A stretch of DNA of 64,000 nucleotides from Streptomyces sp. NBC_01689 (GTDB taxonomy: Bacteria > Actinomycetota > Actinomycetes > Streptomycetales > Streptomycetaceae). A model generated the notes under the pieces. The model was not told the DNA's origin, searched no databases, and saw nothing but the letters and a program-made list of their open reading frames with translations. Shown one piece after another: positions 8,746 to 17,934 of this stretch (its first letter is position 1; the number at the start of each line of letters is the position of its first letter). Location: contig NZ_CP109592.1 in NCBI RefSeq assembly GCF_036250675.1, positions 3,100,001-3,164,000 on the forward strand. The letters are read 5' to 3'. The position numbers and the translations under genes are program-made.

Positions 8746-8908
8746 GCGGGAGGCTGGGGGCCTCCCGGAGAACTGTGCGGGAGGGCGGGGGCCTCCCGAG
8801 GGGAGGAACAGTTCGGGAGGCGGGGGCCTCACGGCGTGATCGACAGCGCGGGAGGCGGGGGCCTCCTGTGGGGAGGAACAGCGCGGCACGGGGGGCGGGG
8901 GCCTCCCG
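8746..8908. repeat. five tandem imperfect palindromic repeats in the operon leader
   Basis: Copies of GCGGGAGGC(T/G)GGGGGCCTCCCG-like units start at 8746, 8777, 8813, 8848 and 8889, spaced 31-41 bp apart. Each contains GGGAGGC...GCCTCCC arms able to form a short hairpin; the fifth copy has lost part of the left arm. Between copies the phrase GGGGAGGAACAG recurs (about 8799 and 8870). The array ends 57 bp before the GTG of the initiating sugar transferase. It may be a repeated operator, an RNA hairpin array controlling transcript stability or antitermination, or a G-rich structure-forming repeat. Confidence 0.75.
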
Positions 8909-8964
8909 AGGCTACGTACAGGGTGCGGCGATCACGCCGAACCACTGGGGACCTGGGGGGTCTT

Positions 8965-10440
8965 GTGCGGCAAGGGGGAGTGGTCAGCCCGTTTCCGTCG
9001 GCGCGCGAGCGTCTGACGGACGGGACCGTCAGCCAGACAGCCATCGACTGGGAACAGCGGTACCGGCGTGCCGTGATCACCAGTGACACCGTGGCCACCG
9101 CGTGCGTGGTGGCGGCGATCGGCAACTTCTTCGGGGCCCGGGACGCGGCCAACTGGCACGAGAAGTGGGGGATCCTGGCCTTCGGCACCGAACTGCTGGT
9201 GCTGGCGGCCCTCGCCATCGGCCGCGCGTGGGCTCCGGCCGTACTCGGCCAGGGGGCCGAGGAGTTCCGCCGGCTCGGACGCTCGCTGTTCGCGGCGACC
9301 GTCGTCCTGGCGCTGGGCGGGATCGCCCTCACCTCGCGCAACATCAAGCTCTGGATCTTCGTCGCGATCCCGGCGATCGCGCTCGTCACCATGACCGCGC
9401 GGTACCTGCTGCGCCTGTGGCTGCACAGACAGCGGAAGGAAGGCCGGTGTCTGCGACCGGTGCTCGCCGCCGGAAGCCCGGCCACCGTGCGCGACCTGAT
9501 CAACCGGACCCGCAAGTTCCCGCACCTGGGCTGGCGGGTGGACGCGGTGTGCACGACGGACGGCCTCGGGCTCGACGGCGAGCTCGACGGTGTGCGGGTG
9601 GTCGGCCGGCTGACGGACGTCGCGAACCACGTCCGCCGCGACGGCTACCGTGTCGTCGCGGTCACCCCGGACCCGCACTGGTCGCCGGCCCGGCTGCAGC
9701 GGCTGGCCTGGAACCTCGAGGGCAGCGACGCCGAGATGGTCGTGGCCCCCGTGCTGATGGAGGTGGCCGGCCCGCGGCTGCACATCGACGCGGTGCTCGG
9801 GATCCCGCTGCTGCGGGTCAGCATGCCGACCTTCACCGGGGGACGCCGGGCGGTCAAGGAGGTCGTCGACCGGCTGGGCGCGGCGATCCTGTTGCTGCTG
9901 TTCTCGCCGCTGATGGTGTTCGTCGGACTGCTCGTGCTCGCCGACAGCCGGGGCGGGGCCTTCTACCGCCAGCGAAGAGTCGGCAAGGACGGCCGCGAGT
10001 TCACCATCCTCAAGTTCCGGACCATGGTGGCCGGGGCGCACGCGGCACGGGCCGCGCTGGCCGCCCGCGACGAGGGCGCCGGACTGCTGTTCAAGGTCCG
10101 CCGCGACCCGCGGGTGACCCGGGTGGGGACGGTGCTGCGCCGGTACTCGCTCGACGAGCTCCCGCAGCTCTTCAACGTGCTCGCCGGATCGATGTCGCTC
10201 GTCGGTCCGCGGCCCCCGCTGCCGGAGGAGTCCGCCGCCTACGGTCCGGACATCCGGCGGCGGCTGCTGGTCAAGCCCGGACTCACCGGGCTGTGGCAGA
10301 TCAGCGGACGCAGCGACCTGTCCTGGGAGGAGGCGGTGCGGCTGGACCTGCGGTACGTGGAGGACTGGTCGCTCGCCCTGGACACGGTGATCCTCTGGAA
10401 GACGCTGCGGGCGGTGCTGTACGGGCAGGGGGCCTACTGA
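8965..10440 (+). CDS. polyprenyl-phosphate sugar-1-phosphate transferase (WbaP/WcaJ type)
   Basis: The 491-residue product starts at GTG 8965, with a GGGGGG tract at 8955-8960; the open frame continues upstream but only through the hairpin repeats. About four hydrophobic segments in the first ~150 residues are followed by a CoA-binding-like middle domain. A membrane-reentrant segment (AAILLLLFSPLMVFVGLLV) leads into the C-terminal bacterial sugar-transferase domain, with ILKFRTM, LDELPQLFNVLAGSMSLVGPR and KPGLTGLWQISGRS motifs. The family transfers a hexose-1-phosphate from a nucleotide sugar to undecaprenyl phosphate, starting repeat-unit assembly at the cytoplasmic membrane. Being first in the operon fits that role. 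The sugar donor cannot be told from sequence. Confidence 0.93.
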   Translation: MRQGGVVSPFPSARERLTDGTVSQTAIDWEQRYRRAVITSDTVATACVVAAIGNFFGARDAANWHEKWGILAFGTELLVLAALAIGRAWAPAVLGQGAEEFRRLGRSLFAATVVLALGGIALTSRNIKLWIFVAIPAIALVTMTARYLLRLWLHRQRKEGRCLRPVLAAGSPATVRDLINRTRKFPHLGWRVDAVCTTDGLGLDGELDGVRVVGRLTDVANHVRRDGYRVVAVTPDPHWSPARLQRLAWNLEGSDAEMVVAPVLMEVAGPRLHIDAVLGIPLLRVSMPTFTGGRRAVKEVVDRLGAAILLLLFSPLMVFVGLLVLADSRGGAFYRQRRVGKDGREFTILKFRTMVAGAHAARAALAARDEGAGLLFKVRRDPRVTRVGTVLRRYSLDELPQLFNVLAGSMSLVGPRPPLPEESAAYGPDIRRRLLVKPGLTGLWQISGRSDLSWEEAVRLDLRYVEDWSLALDTVILWKTLRAVLYGQGAY

Positions 10441-10513
10441 TGTGCCGACGCCGCCGTCAGGCCGGTGCGCGGACCGCAGGCCGCAAAGGCCTGCCTGGGG
10501 GGAGGAACGAGTC

Positions 10514-11833
10514 ATGAGAGTCAGCGTTTTCGGGCTCGGCTACGTGGGCTGCGTGTCGGCCGCGTGCCTGGCCAGCATGGGTCACGAGGTCGTCGGGGTG
10601 GACGTCAGCCAGGTGAAGGTGGACCTGGTCAACGACGGCAAGGCCCCGGTGGTGGAGGAACGTATCGGCGAGCTCATCGCCGACGTCGTGCGGACCGGAG
10701 CGCTGCGCGCCACCGGTGACGTCCGCGAGGCGATCATGGACAGCGAGGTGTCGCTGGTCTGCGTGGGCACGCCGTCCGAGCCCAACGGCAGCCTGTGCAC
10801 CACCTACTTGGAGCGGGTCACCGAGCAGATCGGGGCCGCGCTGGCCGAGCGGGGCGGCCGGCACACCGTGGTGTTCCGCAGCACCATGCTGCCGGGCACC
10901 TGCCTGAACCTCCTGGTGCCGATCCTGGAGAAGTACGTCGGCGGCACCGCCGGAGTCGATGTCGGGGTCGCGGTCAACCCGGAGTTCCTGCGCGAGGGCA
11001 CCAGCGTGCGGGACTTCTTCGACCCGCCGAAGACGGTCATCGGCGAGCTCGACCGGGCGAGCGGGGACGCGGTGGCGTCGCTGTACGAGGGGCTGCCCGG
11101 CGAGGTGTTCCGGGTGCCGGTCCCGACGGCCGAGGCGATCAAGTACGCGGACAACGCGTTCCACGGCCTCAAGATCGGCTTCGCCAACGAGCTGGGCGCG
11201 GTGTGCCAGGCGCTCGGGGTGGACTCGCACCAGGTCATGGACGTGTTCCTCGCCGACCGCAAGCTGAACATCAGCTCCGCCTACCTGCGGCCCGGGTTCG
11301 CCTTCGGCGGCTCCTGCCTGCCCAAGGACCTGCGCAGTCTGGTCCACGCGGCGCAGCGGGCCGACGTGTCGGTGCCCATCCTCTCCCATGTGCTGCCCTC
11401 CAACTCCGACCATCTGCAGCGGGCGGTGGAGCTGGTCGAGCGCACCGGCAAGCGCCGGATCGGGCTGTTCGGGCTGTCTTTCAAGCCCGGCACGGACGAC
11501 CTGCGCGAGAGCCCGCTCGTGGAGCTGGCGGAGAGGCTCTTCGGCAAGGGCTACGACCTGCGGATCTACGACGCCAACGTGAGCCTCTCCCGGCTGCTCG
11601 GGGCGAACCGCGAGTACATCGAGACCCGGCTGCCGCACCTGGCGCAGCTCCTCGCGGACTCCGTCGACGAGGTGCTCGACCATTCCGAGGTGTGCCTGGC
11701 CGGGACCAGGGATCCGGCCGTGCTGTCGGCGCTGCCCCGCGGCGGCGACGGCCCGGTGATCATCGACCTCATCCACCTTCCCGATGCCGACGCGCGACGG
11801 ACCGAACCGGGGTACATGGGCCTTGCTTGGTAA
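10514..11833 (+). CDS. GDP-mannose/UDP-glucose 6-dehydrogenase family, AlgD-like
   Basis: The 439-residue protein starts at ATG 10514 behind a strong GGGGGGAGGAACG site. The N-terminal Rossmann motif is GLGYVGCVSAACLASMGH and the NAD-binding region follows with CVGTPS. The catalytic-loop motif GFAFGGSCLPKDL places the nucleophile at Cys268. The protein matches Pseudomonas AlgD along its length from memory (KLNIS...YLRPGFAFGGSCLPKD; LFGLSFKPGTDDLRESPLVELAE), including the Cys number. It catalyses four-electron oxidation of a nucleotide hexose to the uronate. The AlgD likeness favours GDP-mannose giving GDP-mannuronate; UDP-glucose remains possible. It supplies acidic sugar to the polymer. Confidence 0.93.
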   Translation: MRVSVFGLGYVGCVSAACLASMGHEVVGVDVSQVKVDLVNDGKAPVVEERIGELIADVVRTGALRATGDVREAIMDSEVSLVCVGTPSEPNGSLCTTYLERVTEQIGAALAERGGRHTVVFRSTMLPGTCLNLLVPILEKYVGGTAGVDVGVAVNPEFLREGTSVRDFFDPPKTVIGELDRASGDAVASLYEGLPGEVFRVPVPTAEAIKYADNAFHGLKIGFANELGAVCQALGVDSHQVMDVFLADRKLNISSAYLRPGFAFGGSCLPKDLRSLVHAAQRADVSVPILSHVLPSNSDHLQRAVELVERTGKRRIGLFGLSFKPGTDDLRESPLVELAERLFGKGYDLRIYDANVSLSRLLGANREYIETRLPHLAQLLADSVDEVLDHSEVCLAGTRDPAVLSALPRGGDGPVIIDLIHLPDADARRTEPGYMGLAW

Positions 11834-13094
11834 CACGACCAGTGGCGGACGGCCGGGCCGGCGTGCGCTGATCCTGGTGGAGAACCTGTCGGTGCCGTTC
11901 GACCGACGAGTGTGGCAGGAGTGCACGACACTGCGCGACGCGGGCTGGACGGTGCACGTCATCTGCCCGCAGGGAAGCAAACGGGACACCGAGCCGGAGG
12001 CGGAGATCGACGGGGTGCGGATCCACCGCTACCCGTTGCGCGCCGCCACCGGAGGACCGGCCGGCTATCTGCGCGAGTACGGAACGGCGTTGTGGCACAC
12101 GCTCCGGCTGGCCCGGAAGGTCGGGCCGGTCGACGTGGTCCACGCCTGCAACCCGCCCGATCTGCTGTTCCTGCCCGCGCTGTGGCTGAAGCGGCGCGGA
12201 GCCCGGTTCGTCTTCGACCAGCACGACCTGGTGCCCGAGCTGTACCTCTCCCGGTTCGGCCGCGGCGAGGACCTGCTCTACCGCGCCGTGTGCGCGCTGG
12301 AGCGGCGGACCTACCGGGCCGCGGACGTCGTGCTCGCCACGAACGAGAGCTACCGGGACGTCGCGGTGCGCCGTGGCCACCGGCGCCCGGAGGACGTCTT
12401 CGTGGTGCGCAGCGCGCCCGACACCGACCGGTTCCGTCCCGTACCGCCCGAGCCGGAGCTGAAGCGCGGCAAGCCTCATCTGCTGTGCTACCTCGGCGTC
12501 ATGGGCCCGCAGGACGGCGTCGACTACGCCCTGCGGTCCCTCGCCAAGCTGCGCGACGAGGTCGGACGGACCGACTGGCACGCGGTGTTCGTCGGCGCCG
12601 GCGACACCTTCGACGCGATGGTGGACCTCTCCCGGCGGCTCGGGCTCGCGGAGCAGGTGGAGTTCACCGGCCGCATCCCGGACGCCGACCTGGTCCGCTA
12701 CCTGTCCACCGCGGACGTGTGCCTCTCGCCCGACCCGCACAATCCGCTCAACGACGTGTCGACCATGAACAAGGTCCTGGAGTACATGGTGATGGGCCGG
12801 CCGATCGTCTCGTTCGACCTCCGGGAGGCGCGCGTCTCCGCCGGGGATGCCGCCCTCTACGCGCCGGCCGACGACGAGTCCGAGTTCGCGAAGCTCGTCG
12901 CGCTGCTGCTGGACGATCCGGAGCAGCGGGCCCGGATGGGCAAGCTCGGCCGGGAGCGGATCGGCGGGCCGCTCTCCTGGCGGAACTCCCAGCGATCGCT
13001 GCTGGCCGCGTACGCCGCCGCCTGCCGGGACCGGGCTCCCGGGCCGGCGGGCGTCCCGACCGGGCAGGACGGAGGTGGCGGCGATGAGCGATGA
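11784..13094 (+). CDS. glycosyltransferase family 4
   Basis: From ATG 11784 the product is 436 residues, overlapping the dehydrogenase by 50 bp. No start has a good ribosome site, and TTG 11823 is an alternative. The N-terminal motif ILVENLSVPFDRRVWQEC is typical of a GT4 subgroup in actinobacterial polysaccharide clusters. The C-terminal domain has LCYLGVMGPQDGVDYALR, EFTGRIPDADLVRYL and the donor-binding region NDVSTMNKVLEYMVMGRPIV. It is a GT-B fold retaining glycosyltransferase acting on a lipid-linked intermediate in the cytoplasm. Its end overlaps the next gene by 11 bp. Donor and linkage are unknown. Confidence 0.88.
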   Translation: MPTRDGPNRGTWALLGNTTSGGRPGRRALILVENLSVPFDRRVWQECTTLRDAGWTVHVICPQGSKRDTEPEAEIDGVRIHRYPLRAATGGPAGYLREYGTALWHTLRLARKVGPVDVVHACNPPDLLFLPALWLKRRGARFVFDQHDLVPELYLSRFGRGEDLLYRAVCALERRTYRAADVVLATNESYRDVAVRRGHRRPEDVFVVRSAPDTDRFRPVPPEPELKRGKPHLLCYLGVMGPQDGVDYALRSLAKLRDEVGRTDWHAVFVGAGDTFDAMVDLSRRLGLAEQVEFTGRIPDADLVRYLSTADVCLSPDPHNPLNDVSTMNKVLEYMVMGRPIVSFDLREARVSAGDAALYAPADDESEFAKLVALLLDDPEQRARMGKLGRERIGGPLSWRNSQRSLLAAYAAACRDRAPGPAGVPTGQDGGGGDER

Positions 13095-14451
13095 CACCAT
13101 ACGGCTGGTCACGATCGGGCGGATCGTCCGGCGGCGCTGGCGGCTCCTGGCCGTCCTCGCCCTGGTGGGCGCTCTCGTCGGCTACGGCGTCTCCCTGCTG
13201 TTTCCGCCGCGCTACACGACATCGGCGTCCGTGCTGCTGCCGGGGGCGTGGGAGGACCGCGAGCTGCTGACCCAGGCCGAGATCGCCACCAGTTCGGTGG
13301 TGGTCGACCGCGCGGCCACCACGCTCGGCTGGGCCGGGGTCAGCGGCAGCGACCTGCGGGACCAGGTGAGTGCCAAGGCCACCGACGGCAACATCATCAA
13401 GATCTCCGGCACCGCCGAGACCCCGGAGCGCGCGCAGCAGCTCTCCGACCAGGTGGCCCAGCAGTTCGTCACCTTCGCCGCGCGGATCGTGGACGACAAC
13501 GCCGACCCCGAAGCGGCGGCGCAGCTCGAGGAACTGCAGCAGATGGTGGTGCAGACCAGCCGCCGCATCACCGAGCTGGCCGACGCGGCCGATCCCGGGC
13601 AGACGGTGGAGAGCGTGCAGACGCGCACCGAGCTCGAGAAGCTGCGCACCTCGCTGCAGGAGGCCGTCAACAAGCTGGACCAGGCCGACCCGGCCGCCAA
13701 CAAGGCCAACATGGTGGTCATGGGGTCGGCGGCCCGGCCGACCGGCGAGGCACCGCCGACCAGGGTCCAGCTCATCGTCGCCGGGGCGCTGCTGTTCTTC
13801 CTGGTCGCGGTGATCGGCCACCTCACCGCCGCGCGGATGAGCCGCCGGCTGCGCACCCAGGCGGAGATCGCCGCGGCGCTGGGTTCGGCCCTGCTGGGTA
13901 CCGTCGACGTCCCCGGTGACCGGCGCGCGCACCGGCCGGGAGGCCGTGGCGTACGGGCCCGGTTCCGCCGGCTGCTGGGCGTCGACGTCCGCTGGGACAT
14001 CCCGACCCCGCGGACGTCCGGCGACGAGGCCGGGACGCGGCTCCGCTACCGGCGGGTGTGCGCCCGGCTCCGGGACCAACTGCCTTCCCCCCGGCGGCTG
14101 CTGGTGGTCGTCCCGGACGGCGACACCATCGCCCGCCGGGCCGCGGGGCTGCTCGTCACCGAGGCCGGGGGCGATCCGCTGCTGCGGGTGGTCGAGGTCT
14201 CGGTGTCCGACCCGATGGTGCCGGACCGCGGCACCGAGTCCGGTGCGCTGGTGGTGCTCAGCGCGGGCAGCTGGACCGCGGCCGAGCTCTCCGGCATCGC
14301 CGAGGCGTGTGTGGACGCCAAGCACGAGGTCGTCGGCATCGTCCTCGCCGGCCCGGTCCGGGCCCGTACGACACGGCCCGCCGGGCCGCCCGCGGAGGCC
14401 GCCGCACCGGTGCTCGCGGTCGGTCACGACGCAAGGGGAGGTTCAAGGTGA
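13084..14451 (+). CDS. Wzz-like polysaccharide co-polymerase/chain-length protein (1)
   Basis: This 455-residue protein starts at ATG 13084 with GGAGG upstream (13072-13076). Transmembrane helix 1 lies at residues ~18-40, followed by an extracytoplasmic region with coiled-coil character (~150-220), helix 2 near ~235-255 and a cytoplasmic tail of ~190 residues. The tail resembles a tyrosine-kinase/ParA-like fold in position but has no P-loop (GxxGxGKS/T). Such proteins regulate polymer length or export in Wzx/Wzy systems. The stop overlaps the next start (GTGA), and the next gene encodes a second protein of the same type, so they may form a mixed oligomer. Confidence 0.82.
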   Translation: MSDDTIRLVTIGRIVRRRWRLLAVLALVGALVGYGVSLLFPPRYTTSASVLLPGAWEDRELLTQAEIATSSVVVDRAATTLGWAGVSGSDLRDQVSAKATDGNIIKISGTAETPERAQQLSDQVAQQFVTFAARIVDDNADPEAAAQLEELQQMVVQTSRRITELADAADPGQTVESVQTRTELEKLRTSLQEAVNKLDQADPAANKANMVVMGSAARPTGEAPPTRVQLIVAGALLFFLVAVIGHLTAARMSRRLRTQAEIAAALGSALLGTVDVPGDRRAHRPGGRGVRARFRRLLGVDVRWDIPTPRTSGDEAGTRLRYRRVCARLRDQLPSPRRLLVVVPDGDTIARRAAGLLVTEAGGDPLLRVVEVSVSDPMVPDRGTESGALVVLSAGSWTAAELSGIAEACVDAKHEVVGIVLAGPVRARTTRPAGPPAEAAAPVLAVGHDARGGSR

Positions 14452-15968
14452 CGACGAGTACATCTTCGGAGTCGTCGGCGGCCGCCCCGCTGCTCGACCT
14501 GCACGCACTGGTGGTGGCGGTCCGCAGGCGGCGCCGCCTCTGGGGCTCGATGGCGCTGCTCGGGCTGCTCGTCGGCGCGGCGGTGGCGGTCCTGATGCCG
14601 ACTCCGCCGACCGCGGTGGCCAAGGTGCTGGTCGCGCACCAGGAGGACCAGCCGAACGATCCCGGAACGCTGATCCGTACCGATGTCGCGCTGCTGCAGA
14701 CCACGCGGATCGCCGACCAGGCCCTGCGGTCCCTCGACTCCCGTGAGAAGCCCGAGGACTTCATGCGGGACTACACGGGCGTCGGGCTGACCAACAACCT
14801 GATGCAGATCACGGTGACGGCCGACAGCGACGCGGAAGCGGTGTCCCGCGCCAAGGCGCTGGCCGACGCGTTCGTCGCGGACCATGTGAAGCGGATCCAG
14901 GCGGCCGCGGACGCCGAGTCCAAGGCGCTGCTCGACCAGCGGGACCGCATGCAGACCGAACTCGCCCAGGTCAACAAGGCGATCGGGAAGGGCACTCCGG
15001 AGAGCGGGCCGGGCACCTCGGCGAACCTGGAGTCGCTCTTCGCCCGGCGGGCCGAACTCACCTCGCGGATCACCGATTTCGCCCAGCGTGCCGCGGAGGC
15101 ACGCGTCGGCACGCCTCAACTGGTCGCCGGCACACAGATCGTGGACGCGCCGCGCGCGGTGAAGCACTCCTTGCCGAAGACGGCCGCCACCGACGCCGCG
15201 ATCGGGCTGGTCCTCGGTCTCGTCCTCGGGCTCGCGGCGGCCGCGGTCGGCACGGTGGTGGCGGACCGCCCCGTGCTGCGCCGGGACATCGCGGCGAACC
15301 TCGGCGCGTCGGTGATCGCGGAGCTGCCGCGCCGGACGCCCCCGCTGTGGGGGCGCCGACGGGTCCGGGCGGCACGCGAACGGCTCACCACGTCCCTGGC
15401 CCGCACCGTGCGCGGATCCGCCGATCCGGTGTCGCTGCTCGAACTGGGCTGTGCGCGCGGCGCGAGCGTGATCGCCCTGGACCTCGCCCGGGCCCTGGCA
15501 GCGGACGGACCGGTGGCCGTCGTCGACGGTCTGCCCGGACGGCAGCTCGCCGGCCGGCGGCCGAGGCCGGGAGACCCGGCCGTGGTCAGCGGCGAGCGTG
15601 CCGCCGACATGCCCCCGCAGGAACGCCGGCTCGGTGTCGGCTCGGTGGCGCCCGGCACGGCGTGGACGGACCTGCAGTACCTCGGCACGCAGACGGTGCT
15701 CGTCGTGCGTGCCGGGCACGGAAGCGCCGCATGGCTGCACACGGTGGCGCGGCAGCTCGCGGACCAGCGCATCCCGGTGATCGGAGTGGTGCTGATCGAC
15801 CCCGACCGGCGTGACCGGACCGACGGCACGCTGTGGGACGGGCTGCACACCGCGCTGCGCGGGCACAACGAGCGGTCGGCCCGGCAGAACGTGGCGGGCC
15901 AGCGGCGGACGGAGCGGCTGCCGATGTGGGCGGCACGCGTCCCCGAGAGCGACCAGGAGGCGCGGTAG
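14448..15968 (+). CDS. Wzz-like polysaccharide co-polymerase with degenerate kinase-type tail (2)
   Basis: This 506-residue protein starts at GTG 14448, overlapping the previous stop, with AAGGGGAGG upstream. Transmembrane helix 1 is at ~33-55; the extracytoplasmic part contains a Wzz-like coiled coil with DQRDRMQTELAQVNKAI; helix 2 is at ~245-270. The ~230-residue tail contains beta strands as in BY-kinases (LLELGCARGASVIALDLARALA; TVLVVRAGHGSAAWLHTV) but lacks the Walker A lysine signature and a Tyr cluster. It probably cannot phosphorylate and acts structurally. It is paralogous in architecture to the preceding gene. The role in chain-length control is inferred from the family. Confidence 0.82.
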   Translation: MTTSTSSESSAAAPLLDLHALVVAVRRRRRLWGSMALLGLLVGAAVAVLMPTPPTAVAKVLVAHQEDQPNDPGTLIRTDVALLQTTRIADQALRSLDSREKPEDFMRDYTGVGLTNNLMQITVTADSDAEAVSRAKALADAFVADHVKRIQAAADAESKALLDQRDRMQTELAQVNKAIGKGTPESGPGTSANLESLFARRAELTSRITDFAQRAAEARVGTPQLVAGTQIVDAPRAVKHSLPKTAATDAAIGLVLGLVLGLAAAAVGTVVADRPVLRRDIAANLGASVIAELPRRTPPLWGRRRVRAARERLTTSLARTVRGSADPVSLLELGCARGASVIALDLARALAADGPVAVVDGLPGRQLAGRRPRPGDPAVVSGERAADMPPQERRLGVGSVAPGTAWTDLQYLGTQTVLVVRAGHGSAAWLHTVARQLADQRIPVIGVVLIDPDRRDRTDGTLWDGLHTALRGHNERSARQNVAGQRRTERLPMWAARVPESDQEAR

Positions 15969-15970
15969 AC

Positions 15971-17905
15971 ATGTGTGGCGTCGCAGGGACCTACCGATGG
16001 CCGGACGGCAAGGCCGTGGCCGACCGGCTCACCGACATCCTCGCCCACCGCGGTCCGGACGGGGCGGGCCGCTACAGCCACCCCGTCGGCGACGGCGAGG
16101 TGCACCTCGGACACCGCCGGCTGGCCATCGTCGACCTGTCCGAGACCGGGGCCCAGCCGATGGCCTCGGACGGCCTCGTCCTGACGTACAACGGAGAGCT
16201 GTACAACGCGCCCGAGCTGCGTGCCGAACTGGCCGCCGCCGGGGTGCGCTTCCGCGGTACCTCCGACACCGAGGTGGTGCTGGAGGCCTGGCGTCGCTGG
16301 GGCACGGACTGTCTGCCCCGGCTGCGCGGCATGTTCGCGTTCGGGATCTTCGACGAGCGCACCGGGGAGCTGGTGCTCGCCCGTGACCAGCTCGGCATCA
16401 AGCCGCTGTTCCTGCTCCGGCGCGGCGAGGGCCTGGTGTTCGCCTCCGAGCTCAAGGCGCTGGCGGCCGTGACCGGCGGTTCGCTGGAGGTGGACCACGG
16501 GGCGCTGGTCGCGTCGCTGCTGTACTACTGGGTGCCGGACTCGCGGTGCGCGTTCCGCGAGGCGGAGAAGCTGCCGCCGGGGAGCTGGCTGCGGTGCCGG
16601 CCCGACGGCCGGGTGGAGCGCGGCCGTTACTGGCATCTGAAGGACGTCGCCGCCGAGGGCCAGGAGCGGATCCGCAGCGGCGAACAGCCCGATCTGGCCG
16701 CCGTCGTGGAGGAGTCGACCCGGCGGCACATGCTCTCCGACGTCCCCGTGGCGACCTTCCTCTCCGGCGGTCTCGACTCCAGTTACCTGACCGCGCTCGC
16801 GGCCCGCCACCAGCCCGGCATCTCCGCCTACACGATCGGGTTCCGCGCCGAGGACGCCAGGTTCGAGGCGATGCCGGACGACCTGCGCTACGCCCGGCAG
16901 GTGGCCGAACGGTTCGGCGTCGACCTGCACGAGATCGAGATCGCTCCGAACGTGCTCGACCTGCTGCCGCAGATGACGTACGCCCTGGACGAGCCGATCG
17001 GCGACCCGGCCGCGATCAACACGTTCCTGATCTGCTCGGCCGCCCGGGAGGCCGGGGTCAAGGTGATGCTCTCGGGGATGGGTGCCGACGAGCTGTTCGC
17101 CGGGTACCGCAAGCACCTGGCCAACCTGCTCGCGCTGCGCTACCAGCGCGTCCCGCGTCCCCTGCGGCGCGGCCTGTCCGGGGTCGTGGACCGGCTGCCG
17201 GTCGCGACGGCCCGCCGGGGTTACCGGTCGGTGCGCTTCGCGAAGCGGTTCCTGTCCTTCGCCGACCTGCCGGAGGAGACCGCGTTCCGGCGCAGCTACA
17301 CCATGTACGACCAGGCCGAGCTGCTCGCCCTGGTCGATCCGGACCTGGCCGGGACGGTCGACGACGTGCTGACCGAGCACGCGGACGTCTACCGGGACAA
17401 CGAACTCGACGACTTCGTCAACCGCATGTGCCTGGGTGACGCCCGGATGTTCCTGCCGGGCCTGAACCTCGCCTACACGGACCGGTCGAGCATGGCCGCC
17501 TCCACCGAGGTGCGGGTGCCGTACGTGGACGTCGAGGTGGTCAGGGCGGCCTTCGCGGTGCCCGGTGACCGCAAGATCGTCGGACGGCAGGGCAAGGCCG
17601 TCCTCAAGGAGGCCGCCGCCTCGGTCCTGCCGCGGGAGATCGTCTACCGGCCGAAGGGCCTGTTCAGCGCCCCGCTGCGGGCCTGGATGAGCAGGGATCT
17701 GGCCCCGCTGGTGCGCGAGGTGGTCAATGACGGCGTGCTCGTCCGTTCGGGGCTGCTGCGCCGCGACGCGCTGGCGCGCATGGTCGCCGAGGACGCCGCC
17801 GGGCAGCGGGACTTCTCCAAGCACCTCTGGCATGTGCTGACCCTCGAGTACTGGTACCGCGACGCGACCTCCGGGTCCGGCCAGCACACTCGCTCGGCGG
17901 CGTAG
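15971..17905 (+). CDS. asnB: asparagine synthase (glutamine-hydrolysing)-type amidotransferase
   Basis: The 644-residue product starts at ATG 15971, two bases after the previous stop. Cys2 follows the initiator Met and is the Ntn-type glutaminase nucleophile (MCGVAGTY). The glutaminase domain spans ~1-200 with LAHRGPDG, LGHRRLAI and YNGELYN. The synthetase domain carries the PPi loop SGGLDSS at 265-271 and MLSGMGADELFAGY. The family makes an amide via an acyl-adenylate using glutamine. In polysaccharide clusters such proteins often amidate uronic acids or attach amino groups rather than make free asparagine, which fits the adjacent uronate-forming dehydrogenase. Which acid is the substrate is not shown by sequence. 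Confidence 0.93.
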   Translation: MCGVAGTYRWPDGKAVADRLTDILAHRGPDGAGRYSHPVGDGEVHLGHRRLAIVDLSETGAQPMASDGLVLTYNGELYNAPELRAELAAAGVRFRGTSDTEVVLEAWRRWGTDCLPRLRGMFAFGIFDERTGELVLARDQLGIKPLFLLRRGEGLVFASELKALAAVTGGSLEVDHGALVASLLYYWVPDSRCAFREAEKLPPGSWLRCRPDGRVERGRYWHLKDVAAEGQERIRSGEQPDLAAVVEESTRRHMLSDVPVATFLSGGLDSSYLTALAARHQPGISAYTIGFRAEDARFEAMPDDLRYARQVAERFGVDLHEIEIAPNVLDLLPQMTYALDEPIGDPAAINTFLICSAAREAGVKVMLSGMGADELFAGYRKHLANLLALRYQRVPRPLRRGLSGVVDRLPVATARRGYRSVRFAKRFLSFADLPEETAFRRSYTMYDQAELLALVDPDLAGTVDDVLTEHADVYRDNELDDFVNRMCLGDARMFLPGLNLAYTDRSSMAASTEVRVPYVDVEVVRAAFAVPGDRKIVGRQGKAVLKEAAASVLPREIVYRPKGLFSAPLRAWMSRDLAPLVREVVNDGVLVRSGLLRRDALARMVAEDAAGQRDFSKHLWHVLTLEYWYRDATSGSGQHTRSAA

Positions 17906-17934
17906 AAGGCAGTTCTGAAACAAGGGGACTTCGC

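Larger units (their letters stand above)
8139..8964. other. 826-bp leader/intergenic region before the polysaccharide operon
   Basis: No convincing large gene lies here on either strand. The region contains an AT-rich stretch near 8430-8490 (AATTACACAC, TAGATT), the most likely promoter zone for the 27-kb operon, although no clear -35/-10 pair at standard spacing was found. A 12-codon mini-frame lies at 8525-8560 and five GC-rich hairpin repeats at 8746-8908. The length and structure point to a long 5' untranslated leader with regulatory content. Confidence 0.6.

Noticed and set aside
8746..8908. CRISPR array
   Set aside because: Units are palindromic with variable spacing and short, repetitive spacers, and no cas genes lie nearby.
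8737..8964. Upstream in-frame extension of the initiating sugar transferase through the repeat array
   Set aside because: The extended N-terminus is low-complexity Gly/Arg/Pro encoded by the hairpin repeats; a G-rich ribosome site and GTG at 8965 fit better, and family members begin near there.
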